Notes: generated by a model from the letters alone, not told the origin. Counted from the stretch's first letter, positions 8,826-21,254 are shown. The stretch is DNA of 64,000 bases from Enterobacter sp. Ag1 (GCA_000277545.1 AKXM01000027.1:21554-85553), one strand, 5' to 3'. Translations and numbers: made by a program.

Positions 8826-10445
8826 ATGCGAGTTAAAGGCATAACCCCGCAAGATCTCAAGGCTTATGGCATTCATGACGTCAGCGAAGTCGTCTATAAC
8901 CCCGATTACGACACCCTTTACCGCGAAGAACTCGACCCTAACCTGCAGGGTTTTGAGCGCGGTGTGGTCACTAACTTAGGCGCCGTCTCCGTAGATACCG
9001 GGATCTTTACCGGTCGCTCTCCAAAAGATAAATACATCGTCCGCGATGACACCACCCGCGACACCTTATGGTGGGCCGACAACGGTAAAGGCAAAAACGA
9101 TAACAAACCGCTTTCCGAAGAAACCTGGCACCAGCTCAAAGGGCTCGTCACTCATCAACTGTCGGGCAAGCGCCTGTTTATTATTGACGCTTTCTGCGGG
9201 GCCAACGCCGATACCCGCCTGTCAGTGCGTTTTATCACCGAGGTTGCCTGGCAGGCACACTTCGTGAAAAACATGTTTATTCGCCCAACGGACGAAGAGC
9301 TGGCAACGTTTGAACCTGATTTTGTGGTGATGAATGGGGCTAAATGTACCAATCCAAACTGGAAAGAACAGGGCCTGAACTCCGAAAACTTTGTGGCATT
9401 TAACCTGACTGAACGCATGCAGCTTATCGGCGGCACCTGGTACGGTGGCGAGATGAAGAAAGGGATGTTCTCTATCATGAACTACCTGCTGCCGCTGAAG
9501 GGCATCGCCTCCATGCACTGCTCGGCAAACGTCGGTGAAAAAGGGGATGTGGCGGTGTTCTTCGGCCTGTCCGGCACCGGTAAAACGACGCTGTCTACCG
9601 ACCCGAAACGCCGCCTGATTGGCGACGATGAGCACGGCTGGGACGACGACGGTGTGTTTAACTTTGAAGGCGGCTGCTACGCGAAAACTATTCGCCTGTC
9701 AGAAGAAGCTGAGCCGGATATCTATCACGCGATTCGCCGCGATGCGCTGCTGGAAAACGTGACCGTCCGTGCCGACGGCACAATCGACTTCGACGATGCG
9801 TCCAAAACGGAAAACACCCGCGTTTCTTACCCGATTTATCACATCGACAACATCGTTAAGCCGGTGTCGAAAGCGGGTCACGCTACTAAAGTCATCTTCC
9901 TGACTGCGGATGCCTTCGGCGTACTGCCACCGGTTTCCCGCCTCACCGCGAACCAGACTCAGTACCACTTCCTGTCCGGTTTTACCGCCAAACTGGCGGG
10001 TACCGAACGCGGCGTGACGGAGCCAACGCCAACCTTCTCCGCCTGCTTCGGCGCGGCGTTCCTGTCGCTGCACCCAACGCAGTATGCTGAAGTGCTGGTG
10101 AAACGCATGCAGGCATCCGGTGCCCAGGCGTACCTGGTGAATACCGGCTGGAACGGTACCGGCAAACGCATTTCGATCAAAGACACCCGCGCGATCATCG
10201 ACGCTATTCTCGACGGCTCGCTGGACGACGCAGAAACCTTTACGCTGCCGATGTTTAACCTCGCCATTCCAACCTCGCTCGCGGGCGTTGATACCCAAAT
10301 TCTGGACCCGCGTAATACCTACGCGTCCCCGGAGCAGTGGCAGGAAAAAGCAGAGCAACTGGCGAAGCTGTTTGTCGAAAACTTCGAGAAATACACCGAT
10401 ACTCCTGCCGGTGCGGCCCTGGTCGAAGCCGGTCCGAAGCTGTAA
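8826..10445 (+). CDS. pckA: Phosphoenolpyruvate carboxykinase (ATP)
   Basis: A 539-residue enzyme (540 in E. coli) that converts oxaloacetate and ATP to phosphoenolpyruvate, CO2 and ADP, the first committed step of gluconeogenesis. The kinase-1a P-loop [11 protein letters not shown] lies near residues 246-256. The metal-binding kinase-2 region [20 protein letters not shown] follows, and the substrate-binding [10 protein letters not shown] lies near residue 62. AAGGAG precedes the ATG with good spacing. It is a single-gene unit with a strong terminator behind it. Its neighbours (glycogen, glycerol and gluconate genes further right) make this a region of carbon metabolism. Confidence 0.98.
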   Translation: MRVKGITPQDLKAYGIHDVSEVVYNPDYDTLYREELDPNLQGFERGVVTNLGAVSVDTGIFTGRSPKDKYIVRDDTTRDTLWWADNGKGKNDNKPLSEETWHQLKGLVTHQLSGKRLFIIDAFCGANADTRLSVRFITEVAWQAHFVKNMFIRPTDEELATFEPDFVVMNGAKCTNPNWKEQGLNSENFVAFNLTERMQLIGGTWYGGEMKKGMFSIMNYLLPLKGIASMHCSANVGEKGDVAVFFGLSGTGKTTLSTDPKRRLIGDDEHGWDDDGVFNFEGGCYAKTIRLSEEAEPDIYHAIRRDALLENVTVRADGTIDFDDASKTENTRVSYPIYHIDNIVKPVSKAGHATKVIFLTADAFGVLPPVSRLTANQTQYHFLSGFTAKLAGTERGVTEPTPTFSACFGAAFLSLHPTQYAEVLVKRMQASGAQAYLVNTGWNGTGKRISIKDTRAIIDAILDGSLDDAETFTLPMFNLAIPTSLAGVDTQILDPRNTYASPEQWQEKAEQLAKLFVENFEKYTDTPAGAALVEAGPKL

Positions 10446-10466
10446 ATCTGAAGCATTAGACGAAAA

Positions 10467-10494
10467 AAAACGAACCCTTCGGGGTTCGTTTTTT
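10467..10494 (+). terminator. Terminator between pckA and envZ
   Basis: An 11-bp stem (AAAACGAACCC / GGGTTCGTTTT) closed by a TTCG tetraloop, with A and T runs on the two sides. It is suited to stop both pckA and the convergent ompR-envZ transcript. Confidence 0.93.
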
Positions 10495-10511
10495 ATTGGG
10501 CCACAGGTCAG

Positions 10512-12577
<2,066 letters not shown>

Positions 12578-12815
12578 CGTTTGTACTCCCAAAGGCTCGA
12601 ACAGTTGAGTGTGTATTCTTAAAAAACTGCGCTAATACAACCAGTCAATTCTGGTATACATTCTAGTCGAAATTGTTACAAAGCATATTAAACAGTCGGT
12701 TATCAACGTTTTAAATCAAAATTTGGTGACTTGCTTCCCAAAATGCGCCGGTTGCATTCCTTATTGAGCATCGGTTTAAATCACACTCTGATTTTACAGG
12801 CTGTAGGGCAGAAAG
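12578..12815. promoter_or_regulatory. Divergent promoter region ompR / greB
   Basis: A 238-base AT-rich gap between divergent ompR and greB that must hold both promoters. No palindromic operator stands out. In E. coli, CRP and IHF act on the ompB promoter; I could not fix their sites here. Confidence 0.5.
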
Positions 12816-13295
12816 ATGAAAACGCCGTTAATCACCCGTGAAGGCTACGAAAAGCTCAAAAAAGAGCTGGATTATCTGTGGCGTGAAGAGCGCCCCGAAG
12901 TGACCAAAAAAGTGACCTGGGCCGCCAGCCTCGGCGATCGCAGCGAAAACGCCGACTATCAGTACAACAAAAAACGCCTGCGTGAAATTGACCGCCGGGT
13001 TCGCTACATCACCAAATCTCTGGAGCGCCTGAAAATCGTCGATTACTCACCGCAGCAGGAAGGCAAAGTCTTCTTCGGCGCGTGGGTCGAAATTGAAAAC
13101 GACGACGGCGACATGCTGCGTTTTCGCATCGTTGGTTACGACGAGATTTTTGGCCGCAAGGACTACATTTCTATTGATTCGCCGATGGCACGCGCGCTGC
13201 TCAAAAAAGAAGTGGGCGATTTAGCCGTGGTGCAAACGCCGGCGGGAGAAGCGCAGTGGTACGTCAATGAAATTGAGTACCCTAAACCCGAGTAA
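12816..13295 (+). CDS. greB: Transcription elongation factor GreB
   Basis: A 159-residue Gre factor. It enters the RNA polymerase secondary channel and stimulates cleavage of backtracked transcripts, allowing longer fragments than GreA does. The N-terminal coiled coil spans about residues 1-75. At its tip are the acidic residues and the basic patch typical of GreB (LGDRSENADYQYNKKR, then DRRVRYITKSLERLK). The C-terminal FKBP-like domain follows (WVEIENDDGDMLRFRIVGYDE). Length and sequence match E. coli GreB (158). It precedes tex by 111 bases and may share its transcript. Confidence 0.97.
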   Translation: MKTPLITREGYEKLKKELDYLWREERPEVTKKVTWAASLGDRSENADYQYNKKRLREIDRRVRYITKSLERLKIVDYSPQQEGKVFFGAWVEIENDDGDMLRFRIVGYDEIFGRKDYISIDSPMARALLKKEVGDLAVVQTPAGEAQWYVNEIEYPKPE

Positions 13296-13406
13296 TGTGC
13301 ACAGAACTGTCTGAAACCCAATATCCGTGGGTCGTCGGCTGGCATTTTCGCGCCCCGATCCGTATAACTGTTTGCTGAATTTTCCGTACTACACAGATGA
13401 AAAGCC

Positions 13407-15743
13407 ATGATGAATGATTCGCTTTGCCGCATTATTGCGGGTGAGCTTCAGGCCAGAAACGAACAGGTGGAAGCCGCCGTTCGCCTGCTGGATGAAGGGA
13501 ATACCGTGCCGTTTATTGCACGTTATCGTAAGGAAGTCACCGGCGGTCTGGATGACACGCAACTGCGTCAACTGGAGACTCGTCTTAGCTACCTGCGCGA
13601 GCTGGAAGAGCGCCGTCAGTCCATCCTCAAGTCTATTGCCGAGCAGGGTAAACTGAGTGACGAACTTGCCGGTGCCATCAACGGCACGCTGAGCAAAACC
13701 GAACTCGAAGACCTTTACCTGCCGTATAAACCCAAGCGCCGTACCCGCGGGCAAATCGCCATCGAAGCCGGCCTTGAGCCGCTGGCGGATTTGCTGTGGA
13801 ACGAACCTTCACACGACCCGGAGCAGGAAGCCGCTCGCTTTGTGGATGCCGACAAAGGCGTCACCGACACCAAAGCCGCGCTGGACGGCGCACGCTACAT
13901 CCTGATGGAACGCTTCGCCGAAGATGCCGCTCTGCTGGCAAAAGTGCGCGACTATTTGTGGAAAAATGCGCATCTGGTTTCCGCCGTGGTAAGCGGTAAA
14001 GAGGAAGAAGGCGCGAAATTCCGCGACTACTTCGCCCACCACGAAGCCATTGCCACCGTTCCCTCTCACCGTGCACTGGCGATGTTCCGCGGGCGTAACG
14101 AAGGTATTTTACAGCTGTCGCTGAATGCCGACCCGCAGTTTGATGAGCCGCCGCGCGAGAGCTACTGCGAGCAGTTGATCATCTCTCATCTGAATCTGCG
14201 CCTGAACAATGCCCCGGCCGACAGCTGGCGTAAGGCCGTGGTGAGCTGGACCTGGCGCATCAAGGTGTTAATGCACCTTGAAACCGAGCTGATGGGCACC
14301 GTGCGCGAACGCGCCGAAGATGAAGCCATCAACGTTTTCGCCCGCAACCTTCACGATCTGCTGATGGCGGCCCCGGCTGGCCTGCGTGCCACCATGGGCC
14401 TCGATCCGGGCCTGCGTACTGGCGTAAAAGTCGCGGTGGTTGACGCCACCGGCAAGCTGGTAGCGACCGATACTATTTATCCGCATACCGGTCAGGCTGC
14501 GAAAGCCGCCGTGGCCGTGGCTGCCCTTTGTGAAAAACATAACGTCGAGCTGGTCGCTATCGGCAACGGTACCGCATCCCGTGAAACCGAGCGCTTCTTC
14601 CTGGATGTGCAAAAACAGTTCCCGAAAGTCACCGCCCAGAAGGTAATAGTCAGCGAGGCGGGCGCTTCCGTTTACTCAGCTTCCGAGCTGGCGGCGCTGG
14701 AATTCCCGGATCTGGACGTGTCTATTCGCGGCGCGGTCTCGATTGCCCGCCGTCTGCAGGATCCGCTGGCCGAGCTGGTGAAAATCGACCCGAAATCTAT
14801 CGGTGTGGGCCAGTACCAGCACGATGTCAGCCAGACTCAGCTGGCGAAAAAACTGGATGCGGTCGTCGAAGACTGCGTGAACGCCGTTGGCGTGGATCTC
14901 AACACCGCTTCCGTGCCGCTGCTGACCCGCGTGGCTGGCCTGACCCGCATGATGGCGCAGAACATCGTCAACTGGCGCGACGAAAATGGCCGCTTCCAGA
15001 ACCGCCAGCAGTTGCTGAAAGTCAGCCGCCTGGGGCCCAAAGCCTTTGAGCAGTGTGCGGGCTTCCTGCGCATCAACCACGGCGATAACCCGCTGGATGC
15101 CTCTACCGTACACCCGGAAGCCTATCCGGTGGTCGAACGTATTCTGGCCGCCACTCAGCAGGCGCTGCAGGACCTGATGGGCAACAGCAGCGAATTACGC
15201 GATCTGAAGGCCAGCCAGTTTACCGATGAGCGTTTCGGTGTCCCTACCGTGACGGACATTATTAAAGAGCTGGAAAAACCGGGCCGTGACCCGCGCCCTG
15301 AGTTTAAGACCGCACAGTTTGCCGAAGGCGTGGAAACCATGAACGACCTGACGCCGGGCATGGTGCTGGAAGGCGCGGTGACGAACGTCACCAACTTCGG
15401 CGCATTTGTCGACATCGGCGTGCATCAGGACGGCCTGGTGCATATCTCCTCCCTGTCGGACAAATTCATCGACGATCCGCACAAAGTGGTGAAAGCGGGC
15501 GATATCGTTAAAGTCAAAGTCCTGGAAGTGGACCTGCAGCGGAAACGCATCGCCCTGACCATGCGCCTTGATGAACAGCCTGGCGAAGGTGGCAGCCGTC
15601 GCGGTAATGGGGGTAGCAACGCACCTCGCGAGCAAAAAGGCAGGCCAACAGCACAACAAAAACCGCGCGGGCGCGAAAACGCCGCCGGTGGGAATAGCGC
15701 GATGATGGATGCGCTGGCCGCTGCGATGGGCAAGAAGCGTTAA
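13407..15743 (+). CDS. tex: Tex-family transcription accessory protein (YhgF)
   Basis: A 778-residue RNA-binding protein (773 in E. coli). Tex proteins act on transcription and RNA metabolism and contribute to stress or toxin phenotypes in several bacteria; the molecular role is not fully known. Order of parts: N-terminal Tex domain (1-180), the YqgF/RNase H-like domain at about 325-450 ([18 protein letters not shown]), helix-hairpin-helix motifs at about 490-565 ([21 protein letters not shown]) and an S1 domain at about 650-720 ([20 protein letters not shown]). A low-complexity Gly/Arg/Asn/Gln tail ends in AMGKKR and is a little longer than in E. coli. Confidence 0.95.
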   Translation: MMNDSLCRIIAGELQARNEQVEAAVRLLDEGNTVPFIARYRKEVTGGLDDTQLRQLETRLSYLRELEERRQSILKSIAEQGKLSDELAGAINGTLSKTELEDLYLPYKPKRRTRGQIAIEAGLEPLADLLWNEPSHDPEQEAARFVDADKGVTDTKAALDGARYILMERFAEDAALLAKVRDYLWKNAHLVSAVVSGKEEEGAKFRDYFAHHEAIATVPSHRALAMFRGRNEGILQLSLNADPQFDEPPRESYCEQLIISHLNLRLNNAPADSWRKAVVSWTWRIKVLMHLETELMGTVRERAEDEAINVFARNLHDLLMAAPAGLRATMGLDPGLRTGVKVAVVDATGKLVATDTIYPHTGQAAKAAVAVAALCEKHNVELVAIGNGTASRETERFFLDVQKQFPKVTAQKVIVSEAGASVYSASELAALEFPDLDVSIRGAVSIARRLQDPLAELVKIDPKSIGVGQYQHDVSQTQLAKKLDAVVEDCVNAVGVDLNTASVPLLTRVAGLTRMMAQNIVNWRDENGRFQNRQQLLKVSRLGPKAFEQCAGFLRINHGDNPLDASTVHPEAYPVVERILAATQQALQDLMGNSSELRDLKASQFTDERFGVPTVTDIIKELEKPGRDPRPEFKTAQFAEGVETMNDLTPGMVLEGAVTNVTNFGAFVDIGVHQDGLVHISSLSDKFIDDPHKVVKAGDIVKVKVLEVDLQRKRIALTMRLDEQPGEGGSRRGNGGSNAPREQKGRPTAQQKPRGRENAAGGNSAMMDALAAAMGKKR

Positions 15744-15749
15744 TTGTCT

Positions 15750-15784
15750 GACCTCTCCCTTCGGGGAGAGGTCTTATTTTTTCC
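15750..15784 (+). terminator. Terminator after tex
   Basis: A 10-bp perfect stem (GACCTCTCCC / GGGAGAGGTC) with a TTCG loop, followed by TTATTTTTT. Its arms resemble the CCCTCTCCC core of the dispersed hairpins seen elsewhere in the window. Confidence 0.85.
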
Positions 15785-15817
15785 ATCGCCGACAAAAATC
15801 AGAAAAATAACCTACTC

Positions 15818-15831
15818 TTGATCTAAATCAA
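15818..15831. promoter_or_regulatory. FNR binding site, feo promoter
   Basis: TTGATCTAAATCAA matches the FNR consensus TTGAT-N4-ATCAA at all ten defined positions. FNR activates feo in E. coli without oxygen. The site is about 364 bases upstream of feoA, so a long 5' leader is implied. Confidence 0.9.
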
Positions 15832-16055
15832 TTTTCAATATCTACCCCGCCATGAAACCAGCAATTATCATCCCTGTAACATCGGCAATAACGAAATAAC
15901 ATTCATCGTTCACCAAAGAGAAGCCATTACTCTATTTTTCATGCAATTAAGAAACCACTTTCTTCTGCTCGTTAAAAGCAACCCCACTAAATCAGCCAGA
16001 AAAATTCCTATTTTGGTTAAATTCACTCAGAAAAATAAATATTGTCGACAGTAAC

Positions 16056-16074
16056 CATTCTCATTATCATTGCA
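16056..16074. promoter_or_regulatory. Fur box, feo promoter/leader (partial match)
   Basis: ATTCTCATTATCATTGCAT contains the hexamer-like repeats CATTAT and ATCATT of the Fur box (GATAATGATWATCATTATC), matching in the core and diverging at the ends. It is suited for iron repression of feoABC, as known in E. coli. Confidence 0.7.
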
Positions 16075-16194
16075 TTGAACGATATTTCTTCTCTTTCTTC
16101 CGATAGCTTAATTCGTTTTTATTACACGCATCGCTCGTGAATAAAACGATCATTCAGTCAGCGTCAATGCAGAGCCCAGCTCTAAGTAGGTCTT

Positions 16195-16419
16195 ATGCAA
16201 TTCATACCGAATAGCGCGTGGAAAATTACCGGCTTCGCCAGTGAAATCAGTCCGGCTTATCGCCAAAAATTATTGTCCCTTGGCATGTTGCCGGGTTCCT
16301 CATTCAACGTCGTCCGCGTGGCACCTCTCGGCGACCCTATTCATATCGAAACGCGCCGCGTAAGCCTGGTGCTGCGCAAAAAAGATCTCGCGCTGGTCAA
16401 TATCGAAGCCGTGGCGTAA
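16195..16419 (+). CDS. feoA: Ferrous iron transport protein A
   Basis: A 74-residue SH3-like protein (75 in E. coli) needed for Fe(II) uptake through FeoB, probably by contacting FeoB in the cytoplasm. The conserved [20 protein letters not shown] block is present in the middle. The C-terminus differs slightly from E. coli (NIEAVA). It is the first gene of feoABC, with feoB starting 53 bases after its stop codon. The ribosome binding site is weak (TAGGT). Confidence 0.96.
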   Translation: MQFIPNSAWKITGFASEISPAYRQKLLSLGMLPGSSFNVVRVAPLGDPIHIETRRVSLVLRKKDLALVNIEAVA

Positions 16420-16472
16420 CGGCGGGGAAACGTTCGCGTTATTTTGCACATTCAACGAAGTTTACGAATAAA

Positions 16473-18791
16473 ATGAAAAACTTAACCATAGGTTTAATCG
16501 GTAATCCTAACTCGGGTAAAACCACGTTATTTAATCAGTTGACGGGTGCCCGCCAGCGCGTGGGGAACTGGGCGGGTGTCACCGTAGAACGCAAAGAAGG
16601 TCAGTTTTCCACCCTTGAGCACCAGGTCACGCTGGTTGATTTACCCGGCACCTACTCACTCACCACCATTTCGTCACAAACTTCGCTTGATGAGCAAATC
16701 GCCTGCCACTACATCCTGAGCGGCGATGCCGATCTGTTAATCAACGTAGTGGATGCTTCTAACCTTGAGCGTAACCTCTACCTAACGCTCCAGTTACTCG
16801 AGCTGGGTATCCCGTGCGTGGTGGCGCTCAATATGTTGGATATTGCCGAGAAACAGGCGATTCGCATCGACATCGACGCGCTGGCCGCCCGCCTCGGCTG
16901 CCCCGTCGTGCCGCTGGTGTCTACTCGCGGGCGCGGTATTGAAAGCCTGAAACTCGCCATTGACCGCAAGCAGCCCAACGAGAAAAACGAGCTGGTGCAC
17001 TATCCGCAGATTTTGCTGCAAGAGGCAAAAAAGCTGGCCGAGGATATGCCGCAGGAAATGCCGGTGACGCAGCGCCGTTGGCTGGCGCTGCAGATGCTGG
17101 AAGGGGATATCTACAGCCTCGCGTATGCTGGCAATGCCACAGACAAACTTGACTCGGCGCGCGCGCGCCTGGCTGAGACCATTGACGATCCCGCGCTGCT
17201 GATCGCAGACGCTCGTTACCAAAGCATCGCTTCCATTTGCGACGCGGTTAGCAATAGCCTGACAGCCGAACCCAACCGGCTGACGGTGGCGATGGATAAA
17301 ATCATCCTCAATCGTTACCTCGGCCTGCCAATCTTCATGCTGGTGATGTATCTGATGTTCCTGCTGGCGATTAACATCGGCGGCGCGCTGCAGCCTATTT
17401 TTGATGGCGGCTCGGTGGCGATATTCATTCACGGCATCCAGTGGCTCGGTTATACGCTGCACTTCCCGGAATGGCTGACGATTTTCCTGGCCCAGGGGAT
17501 CGGCGGCGGGATCAATACCGTGCTGCCGCTGGTGCCGCAAATCGGCATGATGTACCTGTTCCTTTCCTTCCTCGAAGATTCCGGCTATATGGCGCGCGCA
17601 GCCTTCGTGATGGATCGCCTGATGCAGTCGCTGGGTTTACCGGGTAAATCCTTTGTGCCGCTGATTGTCGGCTTCGGCTGTAACGTGCCTTCGGTCATGG
17701 GCGCCCGTACCCTTGATGCACCGCGCGAAAGGCTGATGACCATCATGATGGCGCCGTTTATGTCCTGCGGTGCACGCCTGGCGATTTTCGCGGTGTTTGC
17801 CGCCGCATTCTTCGGCCAGCAGGGCGCGCTGGTGGTGTTCTCGCTTTATATTCTCGGCATTGTCATGGCTATTCTCACCGGCCTGATGCTGAAGCACACC
17901 ATCATGCGCGGCGAAGCTTCGCCGTTTGTCATGGAGCTGCCGGTTTACCACGTCCCTCACCTCAAGAGCCTGATTTTACAAACCTGGCAGCGCCTGAAAG
18001 GCTTCGTGCTTCGCGCCGGGAAGGTCATCGTGATCGTCAGTATTTTCATCGGCGCCCTGAACAGCTTCTCCTTTAGCGGCAAGCCAGTAGATAGCATCAA
18101 TGATTCCGCCCTTGCCTCCGTCAGCCGCGTATTGACGCCGCTGCTGAAGCCGATCGGTGTCCATGATGACAACTGGCAGGCTACCGTTGGGCTGTTTACC
18201 GGTGCGATGGCCAAAGAAGTTGTGGTCGGCACGTTAAATACCCTCTATACCGCCGAAGATATTCATAATGAAGAGTTTGATGCCGCAAGCTTTAACCTGC
18301 TTGATGAACTGGGCGCTGCCGCCGATGAAACCTGGCAGGGGCTGAAAAACACCTTCAGCCTGAGCGTGCTGGCGAACCCGATTGAGGCAAGCAAGGGCGA
18401 CGGTGAAATGTCCTCCGGGCCGATGGGCGTGATGAGCACGAAATTCGGCAGCGAAGCCGCCGCCTACAGCTATCTGATTTTCGTTCTGCTCTATATTCCG
18501 TGCATCTCGGTGATGGGAGCCATCGCCCGTGAATCGAGCCGGGGCTGGATGACGTTTTCTGTGCTGTGGGGGCTGAACATTGCCTATTCGCTCTCCACGC
18601 TTTACTACCAGAGCGTCACCTTCAGCGAGCACCCGCAGTTCAGCCTGATTTGTATCCTCGCGGTGGTATTGTTCAACGTCCTGCTGCTTGGCGGGCTGCG
18701 CCGGGCAAGAAGTCGCGTAGATGTATCCCTGCTCGCCACCAGAAAAACGCCGTCGTCCTGCTGCCAAAGCAGCACCGGCGACTGTCACTAA
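16473..18791 (+). CDS. feoB: Ferrous iron permease FeoB
   Basis: A 772-residue inner membrane Fe(II) transporter with a G-protein domain. The GTPase part (1-170) shows G1 GNPNSGKT (residues 10-17), G3 DLPGTYSL and G4 NMLD, followed by a helical GDI-like domain to about 270. The membrane part has two Gate motifs with conserved cysteines (GFGCNVPSVMGAR, MSCGARL). The C-terminus ends in CCQSSTGDCH, a cysteine-rich tail like that of E. coli. It lies in the feoABC operon under FNR and Fur control and is the main route of iron uptake without oxygen. Confidence 0.98.
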   Translation: MKNLTIGLIGNPNSGKTTLFNQLTGARQRVGNWAGVTVERKEGQFSTLEHQVTLVDLPGTYSLTTISSQTSLDEQIACHYILSGDADLLINVVDASNLERNLYLTLQLLELGIPCVVALNMLDIAEKQAIRIDIDALAARLGCPVVPLVSTRGRGIESLKLAIDRKQPNEKNELVHYPQILLQEAKKLAEDMPQEMPVTQRRWLALQMLEGDIYSLAYAGNATDKLDSARARLAETIDDPALLIADARYQSIASICDAVSNSLTAEPNRLTVAMDKIILNRYLGLPIFMLVMYLMFLLAINIGGALQPIFDGGSVAIFIHGIQWLGYTLHFPEWLTIFLAQGIGGGINTVLPLVPQIGMMYLFLSFLEDSGYMARAAFVMDRLMQSLGLPGKSFVPLIVGFGCNVPSVMGARTLDAPRERLMTIMMAPFMSCGARLAIFAVFAAAFFGQQGALVVFSLYILGIVMAILTGLMLKHTIMRGEASPFVMELPVYHVPHLKSLILQTWQRLKGFVLRAGKVIVIVSIFIGALNSFSFSGKPVDSINDSALASVSRVLTPLLKPIGVHDDNWQATVGLFTGAMAKEVVVGTLNTLYTAEDIHNEEFDAASFNLLDELGAAADETWQGLKNTFSLSVLANPIEASKGDGEMSSGPMGVMSTKFGSEAAAYSYLIFVLLYIPCISVMGAIARESSRGWMTFSVLWGLNIAYSLSTLYYQSVTFSEHPQFSLICILAVVLFNVLLLGGLRRARSRVDVSLLATRKTPSSCCQSSTGDCH

Positions 18792-18800
18792 GGAGCGATA

Positions 18801-19037
18801 ATGGCAAGCCTGATTGATATCCGTAACGCCCTGGCGCTTCAGGGCCGCCTGGAAGCGAAGCAGATAAGCCAGCAGCTTGCCACGCCTCTGCCGTTGGTAG
18901 CCGCCATGCTCGATCGACTGGAAGCGATGGGCAAAGCCAGACGCATCAGCGAAGATCCGAGCAGTTGCCTGACGGGAAGCTGCAAAAGCTGTCCAGAAGG
19001 GAAAAAGTGCGTACGGGAACTTTGGGCACTGCGTTAA
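18801..19037 (+). CDS. feoC: FeoC, Fe-S-type regulator of ferrous iron transport
   Basis: A 78-residue winged-helix protein with four cysteines in the arrangement CX4CX2CX5C ([15 protein letters not shown]), the proposed site of an oxygen-sensitive Fe-S cluster. In Salmonella and Klebsiella, FeoC binds FeoB and protects it from FtsH under low oxygen. It starts 9 bases after the feoB stop codon with the binding site AAGGAG and is followed by a terminator. In E. coli K-12 an additional transposase-like gene follows here; it is absent in this window. Confidence 0.94.
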   Translation: MASLIDIRNALALQGRLEAKQISQQLATPLPLVAAMLDRLEAMGKARRISEDPSSCLTGSCKSCPEGKKCVRELWALR

Positions 19038-19050
19038 GTTAATCTGATGA

Positions 19051-19074
19051 AAGGCGGGCTCCCCCGCCTTTTTA
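19051..19074 (+). terminator. Terminator between feoC and bioH
   Basis: An 8-bp stem (AAGGCGGG / CCCGCCTT) with a 4-base loop CTCC and a run of T. It ends the feo operon and lies against the 3' end of convergent bioH. Confidence 0.9.
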
Positions 19075-19081
19075 CTGCCCG

Positions 19082-19858
19082 TCAGCTAAGCCGTTGTTGC
19101 CCCCAGGCCAGCAGAGCCTGGCAGAATTCAGCCGGATGAGAGATAAACGGCGCGTGGGCGGCCTTGTCGAAGATAACCGAGCTGGACTGCGGCCACAGGG
19201 CGTCCAGCAGGGGAACCACTTTCCGTGGCACAAGCCCGTCCAGTCGGCCATACAGACGTAAATGCGGTATTGCAGAATGCGAAAGCTCCTGGCGCAGATC
19301 GGCGGTTCTCAGGATCTCAAGCCCGCCATTAAGCACGGCCACGTCCGGCATCGGCTGTTCCAGAACAACGGTTTTCAGCAGGCGAGCATCCTGGCGCGCG
19401 GTTTCTGTGCCCAGGGTTTGCAACGCCAGAAAACGCTCCACGGTACGCTGAAAATCTTCGCTTAGCTGCTGCTGGAACCCGGCCAGCACGTCCGGTTTAA
19501 TGCCCGGCCAGTCTTCTGCCGCGGTAAAACAGGGTGAGGAAGCCACCGTCACCAGCGCATTCACACGTTCAGGCCTGGCGAGCGCCGCCTGGCTTGCTAC
19601 CAGCCCACCCAGGCTCCAGCCAAGCCATGTGGCACATTCAGGCGCTTTAGCCAGCACAATGTCGGCCATTTCCTCCAGCGTTAGCGCACCAACCCCCCTG
19701 CTCCGGCCATACCCCGGTAAGTCGACCAGATGCAGCCGAAATTGCGAGCCGAGTTCGGATTCTATGTTGTGCCAAACCTCCGCATTCAGTCCCCATCCGT
19801 GCAGCAGCACAAGATCGCTTTTTCCTTTACCTTTTGTTTGCCACCACAGCTCACTCAT
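19082..19858 (-). CDS. bioH: Pimeloyl-ACP methyl ester carboxylesterase BioH
   Basis: A 258-residue alpha/beta hydrolase (256 in E. coli) that removes the methyl group from pimeloyl-ACP methyl ester and so ends the BioC-dependent fatty acid phase of biotin synthesis. The oxyanion motif is HGWGLN. The nucleophile is Ser82 in GWSLGG. The acid is the Asp of GRLDGLVP and the base is the His of KAAHAPF. It is divergent from gntX with only 38 bases between the start codons. Confidence 0.96.
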   Translation of the reverse strand: MSELWWQTKGKGKSDLVLLHGWGLNAEVWHNIESELGSQFRLHLVDLPGYGRSRGVGALTLEEMADIVLAKAPECATWLGWSLGGLVASQAALARPERVNALVTVASSPCFTAAEDWPGIKPDVLAGFQQQLSEDFQRTVERFLALQTLGTETARQDARLLKTVVLEQPMPDVAVLNGGLEILRTADLRQELSHSAIPHLRLYGRLDGLVPRKVVPLLDALWPQSSSVIFDKAAHAPFISHPAEFCQALLAWGQQRLS

Positions 19859-19896
19859 CAGTTACCGTTCTCATTTTCATCAGCAAGGAGAACGCT

Positions 19897-20580
19897 ATGC
19901 TAGCAATCCCTGGCCGCTGTTGGCTATGCCGGTTACCACTTGCCCGTCCGACATGGGGCATTTGCTCCTGCTGCACCGCCTCGCTGCTTCAGCCCCTGGC
20001 CTGCTGTTTACAGTGTGGTTTACCGGCACTGAGCGGGCATTTGCCCTGCGGACGTTGCCTGCAAAGAGCGCCTGAGTGGGACGCAATAGCCTATGTGACA
20101 GACTACCTGCCGCCGTTAAGCACGCTGATTCATCACCTGAAATTTACCGGAACGCCCTCGCTTGCACCGGCCTTAGCCCGCCTTTTGCTACTGCGTATTC
20201 TGGCAGCCAGTCGAGAGGGCAGGCTTCATTTGCCTGATGCTATTTTGAGTGTACCGCTGCACCATACCCGAGCGTGGCGGCGCGGCTATAACCAAAGCGC
20301 ACTTATTGCTACTCCGCTGTCTCGCTGGCTAGGGCTGGAGCATTATCCCTCTGCAATCAAACGCATACGCGCCTCGCCAGCCCAACATACGTTGACAGCA
20401 AAGGAAAGAAAGAGGAATTTGAAAGGCATCTTTAGGGTTGAAATTCCCGTTGCGGGTCGCCATATGGCGATTGTGGATGATGTCGTGACGACGGGTAGTA
20501 CTGTTGCGGAGATAGCGCGATTGCTGAAAAGGCAGGGCGCGGCGACTGTCCAGGTATGGTGCCTGTGTCGAACCTTGTAG
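19897..20580 (+). CDS. gntX: ComF-family phosphoribosyltransferase-like protein GntX
   Basis: A 227-residue protein, the same length as E. coli GntX (YhgH). It was named for a link to gluconate uptake and is reported to be needed for using DNA as a nutrient, like other Com homologs. Four CXXC-type pairs in the N-terminal 60 residues (CWLC, CSCC, CLQC, CGRC) look like a zinc ribbon. The C-terminal phosphoribosyltransferase motif is AIVDDVVTTGST. The start at 19897 is chosen because AAGGAG lies 6 bases upstream; the frame stays open farther left into bioH. It is followed after 58 bases by nfuA. Confidence 0.93.
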   Translation: MLAIPGRCWLCRLPLARPTWGICSCCTASLLQPLACCLQCGLPALSGHLPCGRCLQRAPEWDAIAYVTDYLPPLSTLIHHLKFTGTPSLAPALARLLLLRILAASREGRLHLPDAILSVPLHHTRAWRRGYNQSALIATPLSRWLGLEHYPSAIKRIRASPAQHTLTAKERKRNLKGIFRVEIPVAGRHMAIVDDVVTTGSTVAEIARLLKRQGAATVQVWCLCRTL

Positions 20581-20638
20581 ACCCTCGATGATGGGCGTAT
20601 TATAACCGACTAAAATAGTCAACTATTGAGCAATCGTT

Positions 20639-21214
20639 ATGATCCGTATTTCCGATGCTGCACAATCCCACTTTGCCAAGTTGCTGGCAAATCAGGAAGA
20701 AGGGACGCAAATCCGCGTATTCGTTATCAATCCTGGCACCCCGAATGCGGAGTGTGGTGTGTCTTATTGTCCGCCGGATGCGGTTGAAGCGACCGACACG
20801 GCGCTGCCGTTCGAGCAGTTAACCGCTTATGTCGATGAGCTGAGCGCGCCTTATCTGGAAGATGCCGAAATCGACTTCGTCACCGACCAGCTCGGTTCCC
20901 AGCTGACGCTGAAAGCGCCTAACGCAAAAATGCGTAAGGTGTCTGACGACGCGCCGCTGATGGAGCGCGTTGAGTATATGCTGCAGGCGACCGTTAACCC
21001 ACAGCTGGCGGGCCACGGTGGTCGCGTCACGCTGATGGAAATTACCGACGAAGGCTATGCCATTCTGCAGTTTGGCGGCGGCTGTAACGGCTGTTCTATG
21101 GTGGATGTGACGCTGAAAGAAGGGATAGAGAAACAGCTTCTGGCTGAGTTCCCTGAGCTGAAAGGCGTACGTGACCTGACCGAACACCAGCGCGGTGAGC
21201 ACTCTTACTATTAG
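20639..21214 (+). CDS. nfuA: Fe-S cluster carrier protein NfuA
   Basis: A 191-residue protein with the length of E. coli NfuA (GntY). An N-terminal degenerate A-type scaffold domain (1-100) lacks the usual full cysteine set. The C-terminal Nfu domain has the cluster-binding CNGC (GGGCNGCSM) near residues 149-152. It delivers 4Fe-4S clusters to targets such as aconitase and LipA, mainly under oxidative stress or iron limitation. It is followed by a repeat hairpin. In E. coli K-12 gntT comes next; here malQ follows directly. Confidence 0.97.
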   Translation: MIRISDAAQSHFAKLLANQEEGTQIRVFVINPGTPNAECGVSYCPPDAVEATDTALPFEQLTAYVDELSAPYLEDAEIDFVTDQLGSQLTLKAPNAKMRKVSDDAPLMERVEYMLQATVNPQLAGHGGRVTLMEITDEGYAILQFGGGCNGCSMVDVTLKEGIEKQLLAEFPELKGVRDLTEHQRGEHSYY

Positions 21215-21219
21215 TTTGA

Positions 21220-21254
21220 CCCTCACCCTAACCCTCTCCCTAAAAGGGAGAGGG
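21220..21254 (+). repeat. Dispersed GC-rich hairpin repeat, copy 1 (nfuA-malQ)
   Basis: The left arm CCCTCACCCTAA is followed by a perfect 9-bp stem (CCCTCTCCC / GGGAGAGGG) with loop TAAAA. It lies between the convergent nfuA and malQ and is the only structure that could end both transcripts. It belongs to the family described in the findings. Confidence 0.85.

Larger units (their letters stand above)
15744..16194 (+). promoter_or_regulatory. Long leader/promoter region of the feo operon
   Basis: A 451-base gap holding the tex terminator and then an AT-rich stretch without a credible open frame. It includes the perfect FNR site (15818-15831) and a Fur-like site (16056-16074), annotated separately. 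The arrangement fits anaerobic activation and iron repression of feoABC, as established in E. coli. Confidence 0.8.
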
